From contig JALUYN010000585.1 in the NCBI GenBank assembly GCA_027012915.1, positions 1 through 7,504 of the forward strand: a stretch of 7,504 nucleotides of DNA, in the 5' to 3' direction. Under the pieces are notes generated by a model. It made no database searches. It was not told the DNA's origin and worked only from the letters and a program-made list of their open reading frames with translations. The translations under genes and the position numbers were made by a program. Numbering within the stretch: the stretch's first letter is position 1; the number at the start of each line of letters is the position of its first letter. This document shows positions 1-6,002 of the stretch, piece after piece. This stretch comes from Cellvibrionaceae bacterium (GTDB taxonomy: Bacteria; Pseudomonadota; Gammaproteobacteria; Pseudomonadales; Cellvibrionaceae).

Positions 1-1
1 C

Positions 2-1234
2 GAGCAGGAGTTGCTCGGTGAGGTGGGTTATCAATATGTGGAAACCAATGCTCGAGGGCGAGTCTTAAGGGTGTTGGAGCGTATTGACCCGGTGCCTGGT
101 AAGAACTTACAGCTCTATCTTGATGCCGATGTGCAGAAGGTCGCCTATGACAGCCTGGGGCAGCGCCGAGGCTCAGTAGTGGCTGTTGAAGTTGAAACCG
201 GTGGCGTTCTCGCCATTGCCAGTACTCCCAGTTTCAACCCAAATCTGTTTGTGACGGGCATCAGTTATAGGGATTATAACGCGTTAAACCAGTCCCGCGA
301 TTTGCCCCTGTTTAATCGCTCCATTCAAGGGCAGTATCCGCCCGGCTCCACGCTCAAACCTCTGCTGGGACTTGGGGCTCTGCACCACAAGGTGGTTGAT
401 CCGTCCTATGCCATCAGCGATCCCGGTTATTATCAGCTGGAAGGCGAGGAACGCCTTTATCGTGATTGGAAAAAAGGCGGACATGGCCATCGGGTCAATC
501 TGAAAATGGCCATTGCTCAGTCTTGCGATACCTACTACTACGATATGGCGTATCGTATGGGGATTGATCGCATGCACAGCTTTGGTGTGCACTTTGGCTT
601 GGGGCAGCGCACCGGTCTGGATATCCCCAGTGAGCGCAAGGGGCTGTGGCCATCGCGGGAGTGGAAAAAGCGTGTGCGAGGCCTGCCCTGGTTTCCGGGG
701 GACAGTTTGAATGCGGTTTTGGGGCAGGGCGATGTATTGTCAACGCCGCTGCAGTTGGCGGTAATGACCGCGGCGATGGCGCGCAAGGGTGAATTTATCG
801 AACCAAAGATGGTCTACAGAGTCGGCGACGTTGAACAGCTGGCGGTCAGACGCGACCATGCAGACAATGTGGATGATGTGCATTGGCAGCATATTCATGA
901 ATCCATGGAAGAGGTTATTCATGGGCTGCGCGGTACCGCGCAGGGTATTCGTCGAGGTATGAAATACCGCATGGCGGGCAAAACCGGTACGGCTCAGGTG
1001 GTGGGGATTGCTCAGGATGAAGAATACGACTCAGAGAAATTGTTGGAGCGTCAGCGGGACCATGCATTGTTTGTGGCGTTTGCGCCGGTGAAGGAGCCAA
1101 AGATAGCGGTGGCGGTAATCGTTGAAAACGGTGAGCATGGCTCCTCCACTGCTGCGCCAATTGCACGTCAGGTGATCGATGCGTACATGGCATCGACCCG
1201 ACCTATTGAACTTGCCAGTGTTTCGAGGAAATGA
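2..1234 (+). CDS. mrdA: Penicillin-binding protein 2, elongation-specific D,D-transpeptidase (5' partial)
   Basis: This class B PBP cross-links peptidoglycan peptides during lateral wall growth and works with RodA in the inner membrane, with its catalytic domain in the periplasm. The reading frame is open from base 2, so the gene begins upstream; 410 codons are present. The E. coli protein is about 633 residues, so the missing part is the membrane anchor and most of the N-terminal pedestal. Counting from the TTG codon at 11, the transpeptidase motifs are all visible: the catalytic serine in YPPGSTLKP (S113, codon at 347), the second motif SCD (171-173, from 521) and KTGT (324-327, from 980). 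The GQG motif near residue 238 and the FNRSIQGQYPPGST block are typical of PBP2 rather than the division enzyme FtsI. It stops with TGA 10 nt before rodA. The pairing with rodA makes the identification very secure. No internal break is seen. Confidence 0.96.
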   Translation, partial: EQELLGEVGYQYVETNARGRVLRVLERIDPVPGKNLQLYLDADVQKVAYDSLGQRRGSVVAVEVETGGVLAIASTPSFNPNLFVTGISYRDYNALNQSRDLPLFNRSIQGQYPPGSTLKPLLGLGALHHKVVDPSYAISDPGYYQLEGEERLYRDWKKGGHGHRVNLKMAIAQSCDTYYYDMAYRMGIDRMHSFGVHFGLGQRTGLDIPSERKGLWPSREWKKRVRGLPWFPGDSLNAVLGQGDVLSTPLQLAVMTAAMARKGEFIEPKMVYRVGDVEQLAVRRDHADNVDDVHWQHIHESMEEVIHGLRGTAQGIRRGMKYRMAGKTGTAQVVGIAQDEEYDSEKLLERQRDHALFVAFAPVKEPKIAVAVIVENGEHGSSTAAPIARQVIDAYMASTRPIELASVSRK

Positions 1235-1239
1235 GTGGA
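1234..1239 (+). promoter_or_regulatory. Ribosome binding site deciding the rodA start
   Basis: AGTGGA lies 5 nt before ATG 1245 and overlaps the last base of the mrdA stop codon. A second purine-rich stretch, GAGGAA at 1225-1230, is 14 nt away and less well placed. Both favour 1245 over the GTG at 1179. The arrangement suggests rodA translation is coupled to termination of mrdA. Confidence 0.55.
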
Positions 1240-1244
1240 AATCC

Positions 1245-2393
1245 ATGAGCAGTACCGCTGATTTTCGTCGACAGATGCCCGAGGCCAGCCGCGATTTACG
1301 CCAACCTATCAGTTTGGCGCAGCGCTGGCATATCGATGTGCCTTTATTGATTCTATTGCTGGCTTTAAGTGTTTACGGACTTTCCGTGCTCTACAGTGCC
1401 AGTGGCCAGAATATCTACTATATGAAGCGGCAGATGATTTTTTTCGGTCTCGCTTACGCCGTTATGTTTACCGTGGCTCAGGTGCGTCTAAAGACTATTG
1501 AGTCCTGGTCCGTTTGGTTTTACTCCGCAGGTGTTGTGCTGCTGGTGATGGTGCTGTTGTTTGGCGTGGGTGCCAAGGGGGCGCAGCGTTGGCTCAGTAT
1601 TGGCGGGTTTCGCTTTCAGCCTTCAGAAATTCTGAAGCTGGCGGTGCCCATCATGGTGGCCACGTACCTGTCCCAGCGCATTTTGCCGCCGCGCTTCAAG
1701 CATGTGTTCTGGACTTTGGCGCTAATAGGGACGCCAACTTTGTTGATTATGAAACAGCCGGATCTGGGGACGTCGCTCTTGATTGCCTCCTCCGGGCTGT
1801 TGGTCTTGTTTTTTGCTGGGCTGCGCTGGAAGTACATCTTTTCGGCGATCGCTTTGGTTCTCGCCAACGCCTGGCCCATATGGACCTTCGTGCTCAGGGA
1901 TTACCAAAAACAGCGAATTCTCACCTTATTGAACCCAGAGGCTGACAAGTTGGGTGCGGGTTGGAACATTATTCAATCGAAAACCGCCATCGGTTCCGGT
2001 GGCATAGAGGGCAAAGGCTGGATGAACGGCACCCAGTCGCAGTTGGATTTTCTTCCCGAAAGCCATACGGATTTTATCATTGCAGTGTTGGCTGAGGAGT
2101 TTGGCCTGCAGGGCGTGCTGCTGCTGATGCTGTTGTATGTGCTGATTCTCGGGCGCGGTTTGTGGATCGCGGCTCAGGCGCAATCGACGTTCGCGCGATT
2201 ATTGGCCGGCAGTATTACTTTCACGTTTTTCATTTATATTTTTGTCAACATTGGCATGGTGACCGGGCTATTACCTGTAGTCGGTGTTCCGCTGCCGCTG
2301 GTGAGCCATGGGGGAACATCCATTGTCACATTGATGATGGGTTTTGGCATTTTGATGGCGGTGAGTACCGAGCGACGTCGGGTGAATATATAG
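1245..2393 (+). CDS. rodA: Rod shape-determining protein RodA, SEDS peptidoglycan glycosyltransferase
   Basis: RodA polymerises lipid II into glycan strands and is the synthase partner of PBP2 in the elongasome. The 382-residue product has about ten hydrophobic segments, the first at roughly 32-52 and the last at 352-374. SEDS hallmarks are present: RWLSIGGFRFQPSE (115-128), KQPDLGTSL (170-178), the LPESHTDF block (270-277), whose D276 aligns with the catalytic aspartate of the family, and the C-terminal VGVPLPLVSHGGTS signature (346-359). I chose ATG 1245 because AGTGGA (1234-1239) lies 5 nt upstream. The longer frame from 1179 would overlap mrdA by 56 bases and add 22 residues of unfamiliar sequence. 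The cytoplasmic N-terminus of about 30 residues is a little longer than in the E. coli protein (370 residues). It ends with two in-frame stops, TAG then TGA (2391-2396). Confidence 0.97.
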   Translation: MSSTADFRRQMPEASRDLRQPISLAQRWHIDVPLLILLLALSVYGLSVLYSASGQNIYYMKRQMIFFGLAYAVMFTVAQVRLKTIESWSVWFYSAGVVLLVMVLLFGVGAKGAQRWLSIGGFRFQPSEILKLAVPIMVATYLSQRILPPRFKHVFWTLALIGTPTLLIMKQPDLGTSLLIASSGLLVLFFAGLRWKYIFSAIALVLANAWPIWTFVLRDYQKQRILTLLNPEADKLGAGWNIIQSKTAIGSGGIEGKGWMNGTQSQLDFLPESHTDFIIAVLAEEFGLQGVLLLMLLYVLILGRGLWIAAQAQSTFARLLAGSITFTFFIYIFVNIGMVTGLLPVVGVPLPLVSHGGTSIVTLMMGFGILMAVSTERRRVNI

Positions 2394-2397
2394 TGAT

Positions 2398-2415
2398 GCA
2401 CGCGCAGTTGCGTGC
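2398..2415 (+). repeat. Perfect inverted repeat (stem-loop) between rodA and mltB
   Basis: GCACGC (2398-2403) and GCGTGC (2410-2415) are exact reverse complements separated by six bases, giving a 6-bp, almost all G-C stem. It starts 2 nt after the tandem rodA stops and ends 8 nt before the mltB ribosome binding site. No T-run follows, so it is not a standard intrinsic terminator. It could be an mRNA processing or stability element, or affect access to the mltB start. The structure is seen directly; the role is inferred. Confidence 0.45.
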
Positions 2416-2423
2416 TGATTATT

Positions 2424-2429
2424 GGGGGA
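2424..2429 (+). promoter_or_regulatory. Ribosome binding site deciding the mltB start
   Basis: GGGGGA sits 3 nt before ATG 2433, slightly tight but a strong purine block. The competing in-frame GTG at 2412 lies inside the inverted repeat, has no Shine-Dalgarno sequence, and would place seven residues ahead of a good signal peptide. Confidence 0.6.
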
Positions 2430-2432
2430 TGT

Positions 2433-3476
2433 ATGAAACGAACAGTATGGGGCGGATTGAAAACATGGATTGCCGTAGGGGTTTTGTTTGCCTCTGGCGC
2501 GTCGGCTGCACAAAACTATGCAGACAGGCCAGAGGCGCAGCGGTTTATCGATGATATGGTCGAGCGCCACCAGTTTCAGGAAGATGCGCTGCAGCAGCAG
2601 TTTCAAATCATCGAGAAGAAACAAAAAATCATCGACGCCATGGCGCGTCCCGCAGAAAAGACCAAGACCTGGGGTCAGTATCGCGACATCTTTGTACAGC
2701 CTTTACGAATCAAGAAAGGCGTGACCTTCTGGCAGGAAAATCGCGATGCGCTGGCCGCAGCGGAAAAAACTTACGGCGTTCCCGCAGAGGTGATCGTGGC
2801 CATTATCGGCGTTGAAACCAATTACGGGGCCAATAAAGGTAGCTGGCGAGTGATGGATGCGCTGGCAACGCTGGCGTTCGATTACCCCCCGCAAAAGAAT
2901 TTGAGTTATCAGGAGCGTCGGCAGAAGTTCTTCACCAAGGAGCTGGAGCACTTCCTGTTGCTGGCTCGTGAGCAGCAGCGCGATCCTCTATCCCTGAAAG
3001 GCTCCTACGCGGGTGCTATGGGGTATGGTCAGTTTATGCCCTCCAGCTATCGCCGTTATGCTACTGACTTTGATGGTGATGGCTTTAAAGACATTTGGGA
3101 AAATCGCCGCGACGCCATCGGCAGTGTGGCCAACTATTTTGTCGAACACGGCTGGCGAGCCGGTGAACCGGTCGTGACACGTGCGCATGTGGCCAAAGGT
3201 TACGACGACTCTGTGTTAAATCTGTCGCGGTCTAAGCGCAAGGCCTCGGCATTGACGGTAGCTGATTTGAAAGCTAAGGGCTTCACTCCTGTGGCTGAGG
3301 CAGAGGATACGCAGCACGCCGGGGTAATGAAGTTGCAAGGTGCCAAGGGAGCAGAGTTCTGGATGGGATTGAATAACTTCTATGTCATTACGCGCTATAA
3401 CACCAGTATCAAGTACGCGCTGGCAGTGTATCAATTGAGTCAGGAGATTGAGCAGCGCTACTCCAAAACGCTGTAA
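2433..3476 (+). CDS. mltB: Lytic murein transglycosylase B (MltB/SltB1 family)
   Basis: This periplasmic enzyme cleaves the MurNAc-GlcNAc bond of peptidoglycan, leaving 1,6-anhydro-MurNAc ends. The product is 347 residues (E. coli MltB 361, Pseudomonas SltB1 about 340). The N-terminus is a Sec signal peptide with a basic start (MKRTVWGGLK) and probable signal peptidase I cleavage after ASGASA (25). There is no lipobox cysteine, unlike E. coli MltB, so it is probably soluble in the periplasm like SltB1. The catalytic glutamate is E128 in IIGVETNYG. The substrate-cleft block GSYAGAMGYGQFMPSSY is at 190-206. The acidic loop DFDGDGFKDIW (212-222) matches the EF-hand-like calcium site known in Slt35. 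Residues 303-342 carry the conserved closing segment with FWMGLNNFYVITRYN. It lies 39 nt after rodA and 27 nt before rlpA. sltB1 would be an equally good symbol. Confidence 0.95.
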   Translation: MKRTVWGGLKTWIAVGVLFASGASAAQNYADRPEAQRFIDDMVERHQFQEDALQQQFQIIEKKQKIIDAMARPAEKTKTWGQYRDIFVQPLRIKKGVTFWQENRDALAAAEKTYGVPAEVIVAIIGVETNYGANKGSWRVMDALATLAFDYPPQKNLSYQERRQKFFTKELEHFLLLAREQQRDPLSLKGSYAGAMGYGQFMPSSYRRYATDFDGDGFKDIWENRRDAIGSVANYFVEHGWRAGEPVVTRAHVAKGYDDSVLNLSRSKRKASALTVADLKAKGFTPVAEAEDTQHAGVMKLQGAKGAEFWMGLNNFYVITRYNTSIKYALAVYQLSQEIEQRYSKTL

Positions 3477-3488
3477 CTAACGCCATAG

Positions 3489-3494
3489 AAGGGG
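3489..3494 (+). promoter_or_regulatory. Ribosome binding site of rlpA
   Basis: AAGGGG ends 9 nt before ATG 3504, within the 27-nt mltB-rlpA gap. It supports 3504 as the start, which also gives a complete lipoprotein signal peptide. Confidence 0.5.
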
Positions 3495-3503
3495 CGATCT
3501 AGC

Positions 3504-4358
3504 ATGAAGGGTTCAAGCACAGTATTGAGGGTGGCGCCGTTGTTCTCGGCTCTGCTGTTGGCGGGCTGTATCGGAGGAGGCGGTGAGATCAAAGACAGTG
3601 GCCCTTCTCGCCCCATTGATATGTCGCACGTGCCCGATGCTGTGCCGAGAGCTGAAGTTCGAACCAAGGCGGGTAACAAGAGTCCCTACAGGCAATTTGG
3701 CAAGACCTATTATATTCTGCCTTCGTCTCAGGGCTACGATCAGGTGGGTGGTGCTTCCTGGTACGGTAATAAGTTCCATGGGCGTAACACCTCCAATGGT
3801 GAAGTCTACGATATGTACGGTATGACGGCGGCCCACAAAACGCTGCCCATTCCCTCTTACGTGCGTGTCACGAATCTCGCTAACGGTCGTCAAGTGGTGG
3901 TCAGGGTCAATGATCGCGGCCCATTTCACGGTGATCGAATTATTGATCTGAGTTACGCGGCTGCCTCAAAACTGGGCTTTGCCGAGCTGGGGACGGCCAG
4001 GGTGAGAGTGGAGACGGTAGGGCCGGGTGATCAACTGCAGCAGTCGAGTGTGGCCGCGAGTTCTTCAAGTCCGGACAAGCCGACAACATCATCAGCGACA
4101 GATTCAGAAGAAAAAGCCTACAAGCTACCGATAAATACTTTCCTTCAGGCGGGAGCTTTTTCCAGTTTAAGTGGTGCAGAATCGGTACAAAACCGTATTG
4201 TCCGGCTGACCCAAGTGCCAGTTAAAATCGTTGAAAATGCCGTTGACAGTTTGTATCGGGTTAGACTTGGACCGATCGCTGATAACCAAGTGTTGATGCA
4301 GTTGCGACAATTATTGGCGGAAAACAAACTTCCCGAGCCTCATGTGGTCTACGAGTGA
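3504..4358 (+). CDS. rlpA: RlpA, septal-ring lipoprotein and lytic transglycosylase with SPOR domain
   Basis: RlpA is an outer-membrane lipoprotein. In Pseudomonas aeruginosa it is a lytic transglycosylase that cuts glycan strands lacking stem peptides and is recruited to the septum through its SPOR domain. The 284-residue product begins with a lipoprotein signal ending in the lipobox LAGC (C22); the +2 residue is Ile, so outer-membrane sorting is expected. The double-psi beta-barrel domain spans about 81-171 and includes GGASWYGNKFHGRNTSNGE. Residues E100, H111 and D137 match in identity and spacing (11 and 37 residues) the E120/H131/D157 important in the P. aeruginosa enzyme, so activity is likely. 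A Ser/Thr-rich linker (about 176-204) leads to a SPOR domain (about 207-283) that starts near NTFLQAGAFSS and contains YRVRLGPI. It sits between mltB and dacA, consistent with a wall-remodelling unit. Codon use matches its neighbours. Confidence 0.96.
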   Translation: MKGSSTVLRVAPLFSALLLAGCIGGGGEIKDSGPSRPIDMSHVPDAVPRAEVRTKAGNKSPYRQFGKTYYILPSSQGYDQVGGASWYGNKFHGRNTSNGEVYDMYGMTAAHKTLPIPSYVRVTNLANGRQVVVRVNDRGPFHGDRIIDLSYAAASKLGFAELGTARVRVETVGPGDQLQQSSVAASSSSPDKPTTSSATDSEEKAYKLPINTFLQAGAFSSLSGAESVQNRIVRLTQVPVKIVENAVDSLYRVRLGPIADNQVLMQLRQLLAENKLPEPHVVYE

Positions 4359-4390
4359 GTGTGCCGTGCCTTCAGGACTGGTACACTTGC
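4355..4390 (+). repeat. Stem-loop spanning the rlpA stop codon
   Basis: Bases 4355-4365 can pair with 4380-4390 over 11 positions, including three G-T wobbles, around a 14-nt loop. The core is GTGTGCC (4359-4365) against GGTACAC (4380-4386). The sequence after it (CACCTTTCCC) has no proper T-run, so termination would be weak. It could be a partial attenuator or a 3'-end stabiliser between rlpA and dacA. The pairing is seen; the function is a guess, and a structure of this size can arise by chance. Confidence 0.3.
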
Positions 4391-4424
4391 CACCTTTCCC
4401 GAATTCCGATGATTTTCAAGTGTG

Positions 4425-5600
4425 ATGTTGATGCCTAAAAATCCAGCTCAAGTTACTCGTGCGCTGTGCGCACTACTATTGATTGCCTGTTCCGCCGTAG
4501 CACAGGCGTCACAAGTTATTATTCCGGCACCCCCGCAGTTGGCCTCCAGTGCGTATTTGCTGTTGGATGCCAGTACAGGAGAAGTTCTGGTTGAAAACAA
4601 TGCCGACCAGCAGTTGCCGCCGGCGAGCCTGACCAAAATGATGACCAGCTACATCGTGTCGTCGGAAATTGCCCGAGGAAACCTTCAGGAAGACGAGCTG
4701 GTCGATGTCAGCGTCAAGGCTTGGCGCATGGGTGGCTCGAAGATGTTTATTCGAGAGGGCACCCGGGTCAGCGTTAAAGACCTGCTGCGCGGAGTGATTA
4801 TTCAATCGGGTAACGATGCCAGTGTCGCCCTTGCAGAACATGTTGCCGGTAGTGAAGATGCCTTTGTGGATGTAATGAATCAGCAGGCGGCGCTACTGGG
4901 CATGAATCAAACCCAATACCACAATGCCACGGGTTGGCCTGCGGAAGGTCACGTTACTACCGCGCGCGACTTGTCCCTGCTGGCCCGCGCGCTGATAAAC
5001 GATTATCCAGATCACTATAAGCTCTATTCGGAGAAGTACTTTAAGTACAACGGCATCAATCAGCCCAACCGCAACAAGTTGTTGTTCCGCGATAAGAGTG
5101 TCGACGGCATCAAGACAGGCCATACTGATGAAGCGGGTTTCTGTCTGGTGTCCTCCGCCAAGAAAAACGGCATGCGTCTGATTGCCGTGGTGATGGGGAC
5201 TCGCTCCGAGGCGGCTCGAGCGGCTGAATCCCAGAAGCTGCTGACTTACGGTTTCCGTTTCTTCCAGACTCACAAGCTATACGGTAGCGGAGAAAAGTTG
5301 GCTGATTCCAGAGTTTGGGCCGGTAAGGTCGACAGTGTCGATATCGGCATTCAGCAGGATATTCTGCTGACTATCCCCCGCGGAGCTGAGAAACAGCTGA
5401 AAGCGTCCATGTTGATCGATGAAGTCATCAAAGCGCCTCTGTCAGTGGGACAGGAATTGGGCTCTCTGGAAGTGCGCTTGAACGATGAGCTACTGGTGCA
5501 ACAACCTCTGGTGGCCCTGAATGGTGTGGAGCAGGCGGGCTTCTTCGCCAGAATTTGGGACGCCATCAAGCTGTTCTTCAGTCAGCTATTCAGTGCCTGA
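4425..5600 (+). CDS. dacA: D-alanyl-D-alanine carboxypeptidase (PBP5/6 family)
   Basis: This class C low-molecular-weight PBP removes the terminal D-Ala from pentapeptides in the periplasm, limiting cross-linking and helping to keep cell shape. Counting from ATG 4425 (391 residues), the motifs are SLTK (68-71, catalytic serine 68), SGN (128-130) and KTGH (230-233). The peptidase S11 domain covers about 33-265 and the beta-rich PBP5_C domain about 285-370. The C-terminus GFFARIWDAIKLFFSQLFSA is an amphipathic helix of the kind that anchors PBP5 to the inner membrane. The signal peptide probably ends AVAQA (cleavage after 28), though a lipobox-like LIAC lies just before it. The start is uncertain: GTG 4422, ATG 4425, TTG 4428 and ATG 4431 are consecutive in-frame start codons and the Shine-Dalgarno sequence is weak. 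Pseudomonas names this gene dacC. It follows rlpA by 66 nt. Confidence 0.95.
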   Translation: MLMPKNPAQVTRALCALLLIACSAVAQASQVIIPAPPQLASSAYLLLDASTGEVLVENNADQQLPPASLTKMMTSYIVSSEIARGNLQEDELVDVSVKAWRMGGSKMFIREGTRVSVKDLLRGVIIQSGNDASVALAEHVAGSEDAFVDVMNQQAALLGMNQTQYHNATGWPAEGHVTTARDLSLLARALINDYPDHYKLYSEKYFKYNGINQPNRNKLLFRDKSVDGIKTGHTDEAGFCLVSSAKKNGMRLIAVVMGTRSEAARAAESQKLLTYGFRFFQTHKLYGSGEKLADSRVWAGKVDSVDIGIQQDILLTIPRGAEKQLKASMLIDEVIKAPLSVGQELGSLEVRLNDELLVQQPLVALNGVEQAGFFARIWDAIKLFFSQLFSA

Positions 5601-5629
5601 TCGGTTACTGAGTCCAGTTTTGTCAAGTT

Positions 5630-5653
5630 GGGGCTCTTGCAGCCCCTCGTTCT
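5630..5653 (+). terminator. Possible weak intrinsic terminator after dacA
   Basis: GGGGCT (5630-5635) and AGCCCC (5641-5646) form a perfect 6-bp stem with a 5-nt loop, 30 nt past the dacA stop. The following TCGTTCT is T-rich but not an uninterrupted run, so read-through is likely. It would partly separate dacA from ybeD-lipB-lipA. Confidence 0.45.
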
Positions 5654-5673
5654 GGCCCTGCTTTGGGCTGAGC

Positions 5674-5679
5674 TATAAT
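5674..5679 (+). promoter_or_regulatory. Probable sigma-70 -10 box for ybeD-lipB-lipA
   Basis: TATAAT matches the consensus at all six positions and is preceded by GAGC. Transcription would start near 5686, giving a leader of about 30 nt. The -35 area at 16-18 bp spacing is poor (TTCTGG at 5650-5655 with 18 bp matches only weakly), and there is no exact TGn extension. A weak constitutive or activator-dependent promoter is the likely reading. Its position just after the terminator-like hairpin adds support. Confidence 0.5.
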
Positions 5680-5703
5680 CATTCTATTCAGCAAGCGTTA
5701 TCC

Positions 5704-5709
5704 AGGTGG
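5704..5709 (+). promoter_or_regulatory. Ribosome binding site deciding the ybeD start
   Basis: AGGTGG is 5 nt before ATG 5715. The upstream in-frame GTG at 5706 lies inside this site and is therefore unlikely to be the start. Confidence 0.65.
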
Positions 5710-5714
5710 CAGTT

Positions 5715-5999
5715 ATGTCGAACACTAGCGGGCAGCAGGAACCGCCAAAAATTGAATTTCCCTGTGAGAATTACCCCGTAAAGATCATGGGGGATGCCGG
5801 AGATCAGTTCCACAGTTTTGCCCTGGAGGTGATGCAACGCCATGCGCCGGGCTTCGATCAGAGTCGCATTACCATCAAAAACAGCCGCAATGGGCGATTT
5901 CAATCCATTACAGTATTTATTACGGCTACCGGGGTCGATCAGCTGGAGGCCTTGCATAATGAACTGCAGACCAGCGATATGACAAAAATGGTGCTCTAG
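5715..5999 (+). CDS. ybeD: YbeD family protein (DUF493)
   Basis: This is a small conserved cytoplasmic protein of 94 residues (E. coli YbeD 87) with no settled biochemical role. Its fold in E. coli is an ACT-like alpha/beta sandwich, and it is regularly found directly upstream of lipB. Family features seen here are the FPCENYPVKIMG opening (residues 16-27), the MQRHAPGF segment (about 40-47), the core FQSITVFITATGVDQLEALH (62-81) and the invariant-looking MVL end. The first 14 residues are polar and look disordered. It is the first gene after the predicted promoter and ends 3 nt before lipB, so the two are almost certainly co-transcribed. A role connected to lipoylation is suggested only by the neighbourhood. 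Confidence 0.92.
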   Translation: MSNTSGQQEPPKIEFPCENYPVKIMGDAGDQFHSFALEVMQRHAPGFDQSRITIKNSRNGRFQSITVFITATGVDQLEALHNELQTSDMTKMVL

Positions 6000-6002
6000 T
6001 TA

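Larger units (their letters stand above)
5601..5714 (+). other. Intergenic control region between the cell-wall and lipoate blocks
   Basis: This 114-nt gap is the longest in the window. It contains a terminator-like hairpin (5630-5646), a weaker GC-rich hairpin (around 5654-5669), a consensus -10 box (5674-5679) and the ybeD ribosome binding site. I see no small gene in it. Confidence 0.6.

Noticed and set aside
1179..1244. A 22-residue N-terminal extension of RodA from GTG 1179
   Set aside because: It overlaps the end of mrdA, has no ribosome binding site, and the extra sequence does not look like a RodA N-terminus; ATG 1245 is better placed.
1514..1945. A 143-codon plus-strand frame inside rodA
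   Set aside because: It is out of frame with the strongly conserved RodA sequence, lacks a plausible ribosome binding site and shows no domain; it is a shadow.
2412..2432. GTG 2412 as mltB start, which would place a GGC before the signal peptide and hint at a lipoprotein
   Set aside because: The cysteine precedes the basic and hydrophobic parts of the signal peptide, so it cannot be a lipobox. ATG 2433 has the ribosome binding site.
2162..2554. A 130-codon plus-strand frame across the rodA-mltB junction
   Set aside because: It overlaps two well-supported genes in another frame and shows no recognisable protein features.
3481..3496. Short CGCC/GGCG repeat between mltB and rlpA
   Set aside because: A 4-bp stem is too short to separate from chance, and it overlaps the rlpA ribosome binding site.
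3513..3929. A 138-codon minus-strand frame opposite rlpA
   Set aside because: It is antisense to the signal peptide and catalytic domain of rlpA, with no recognisable motif or regulatory signals of its own.
4387..4416. TTGCCA (4387-4392) as a -35 box for a dacA promoter
   Set aside because: It matches 5 of 6 -35 positions, but no acceptable -10 box lies 16-18 bp downstream (TGATTT at best), and transcription would begin at or inside the start codons.
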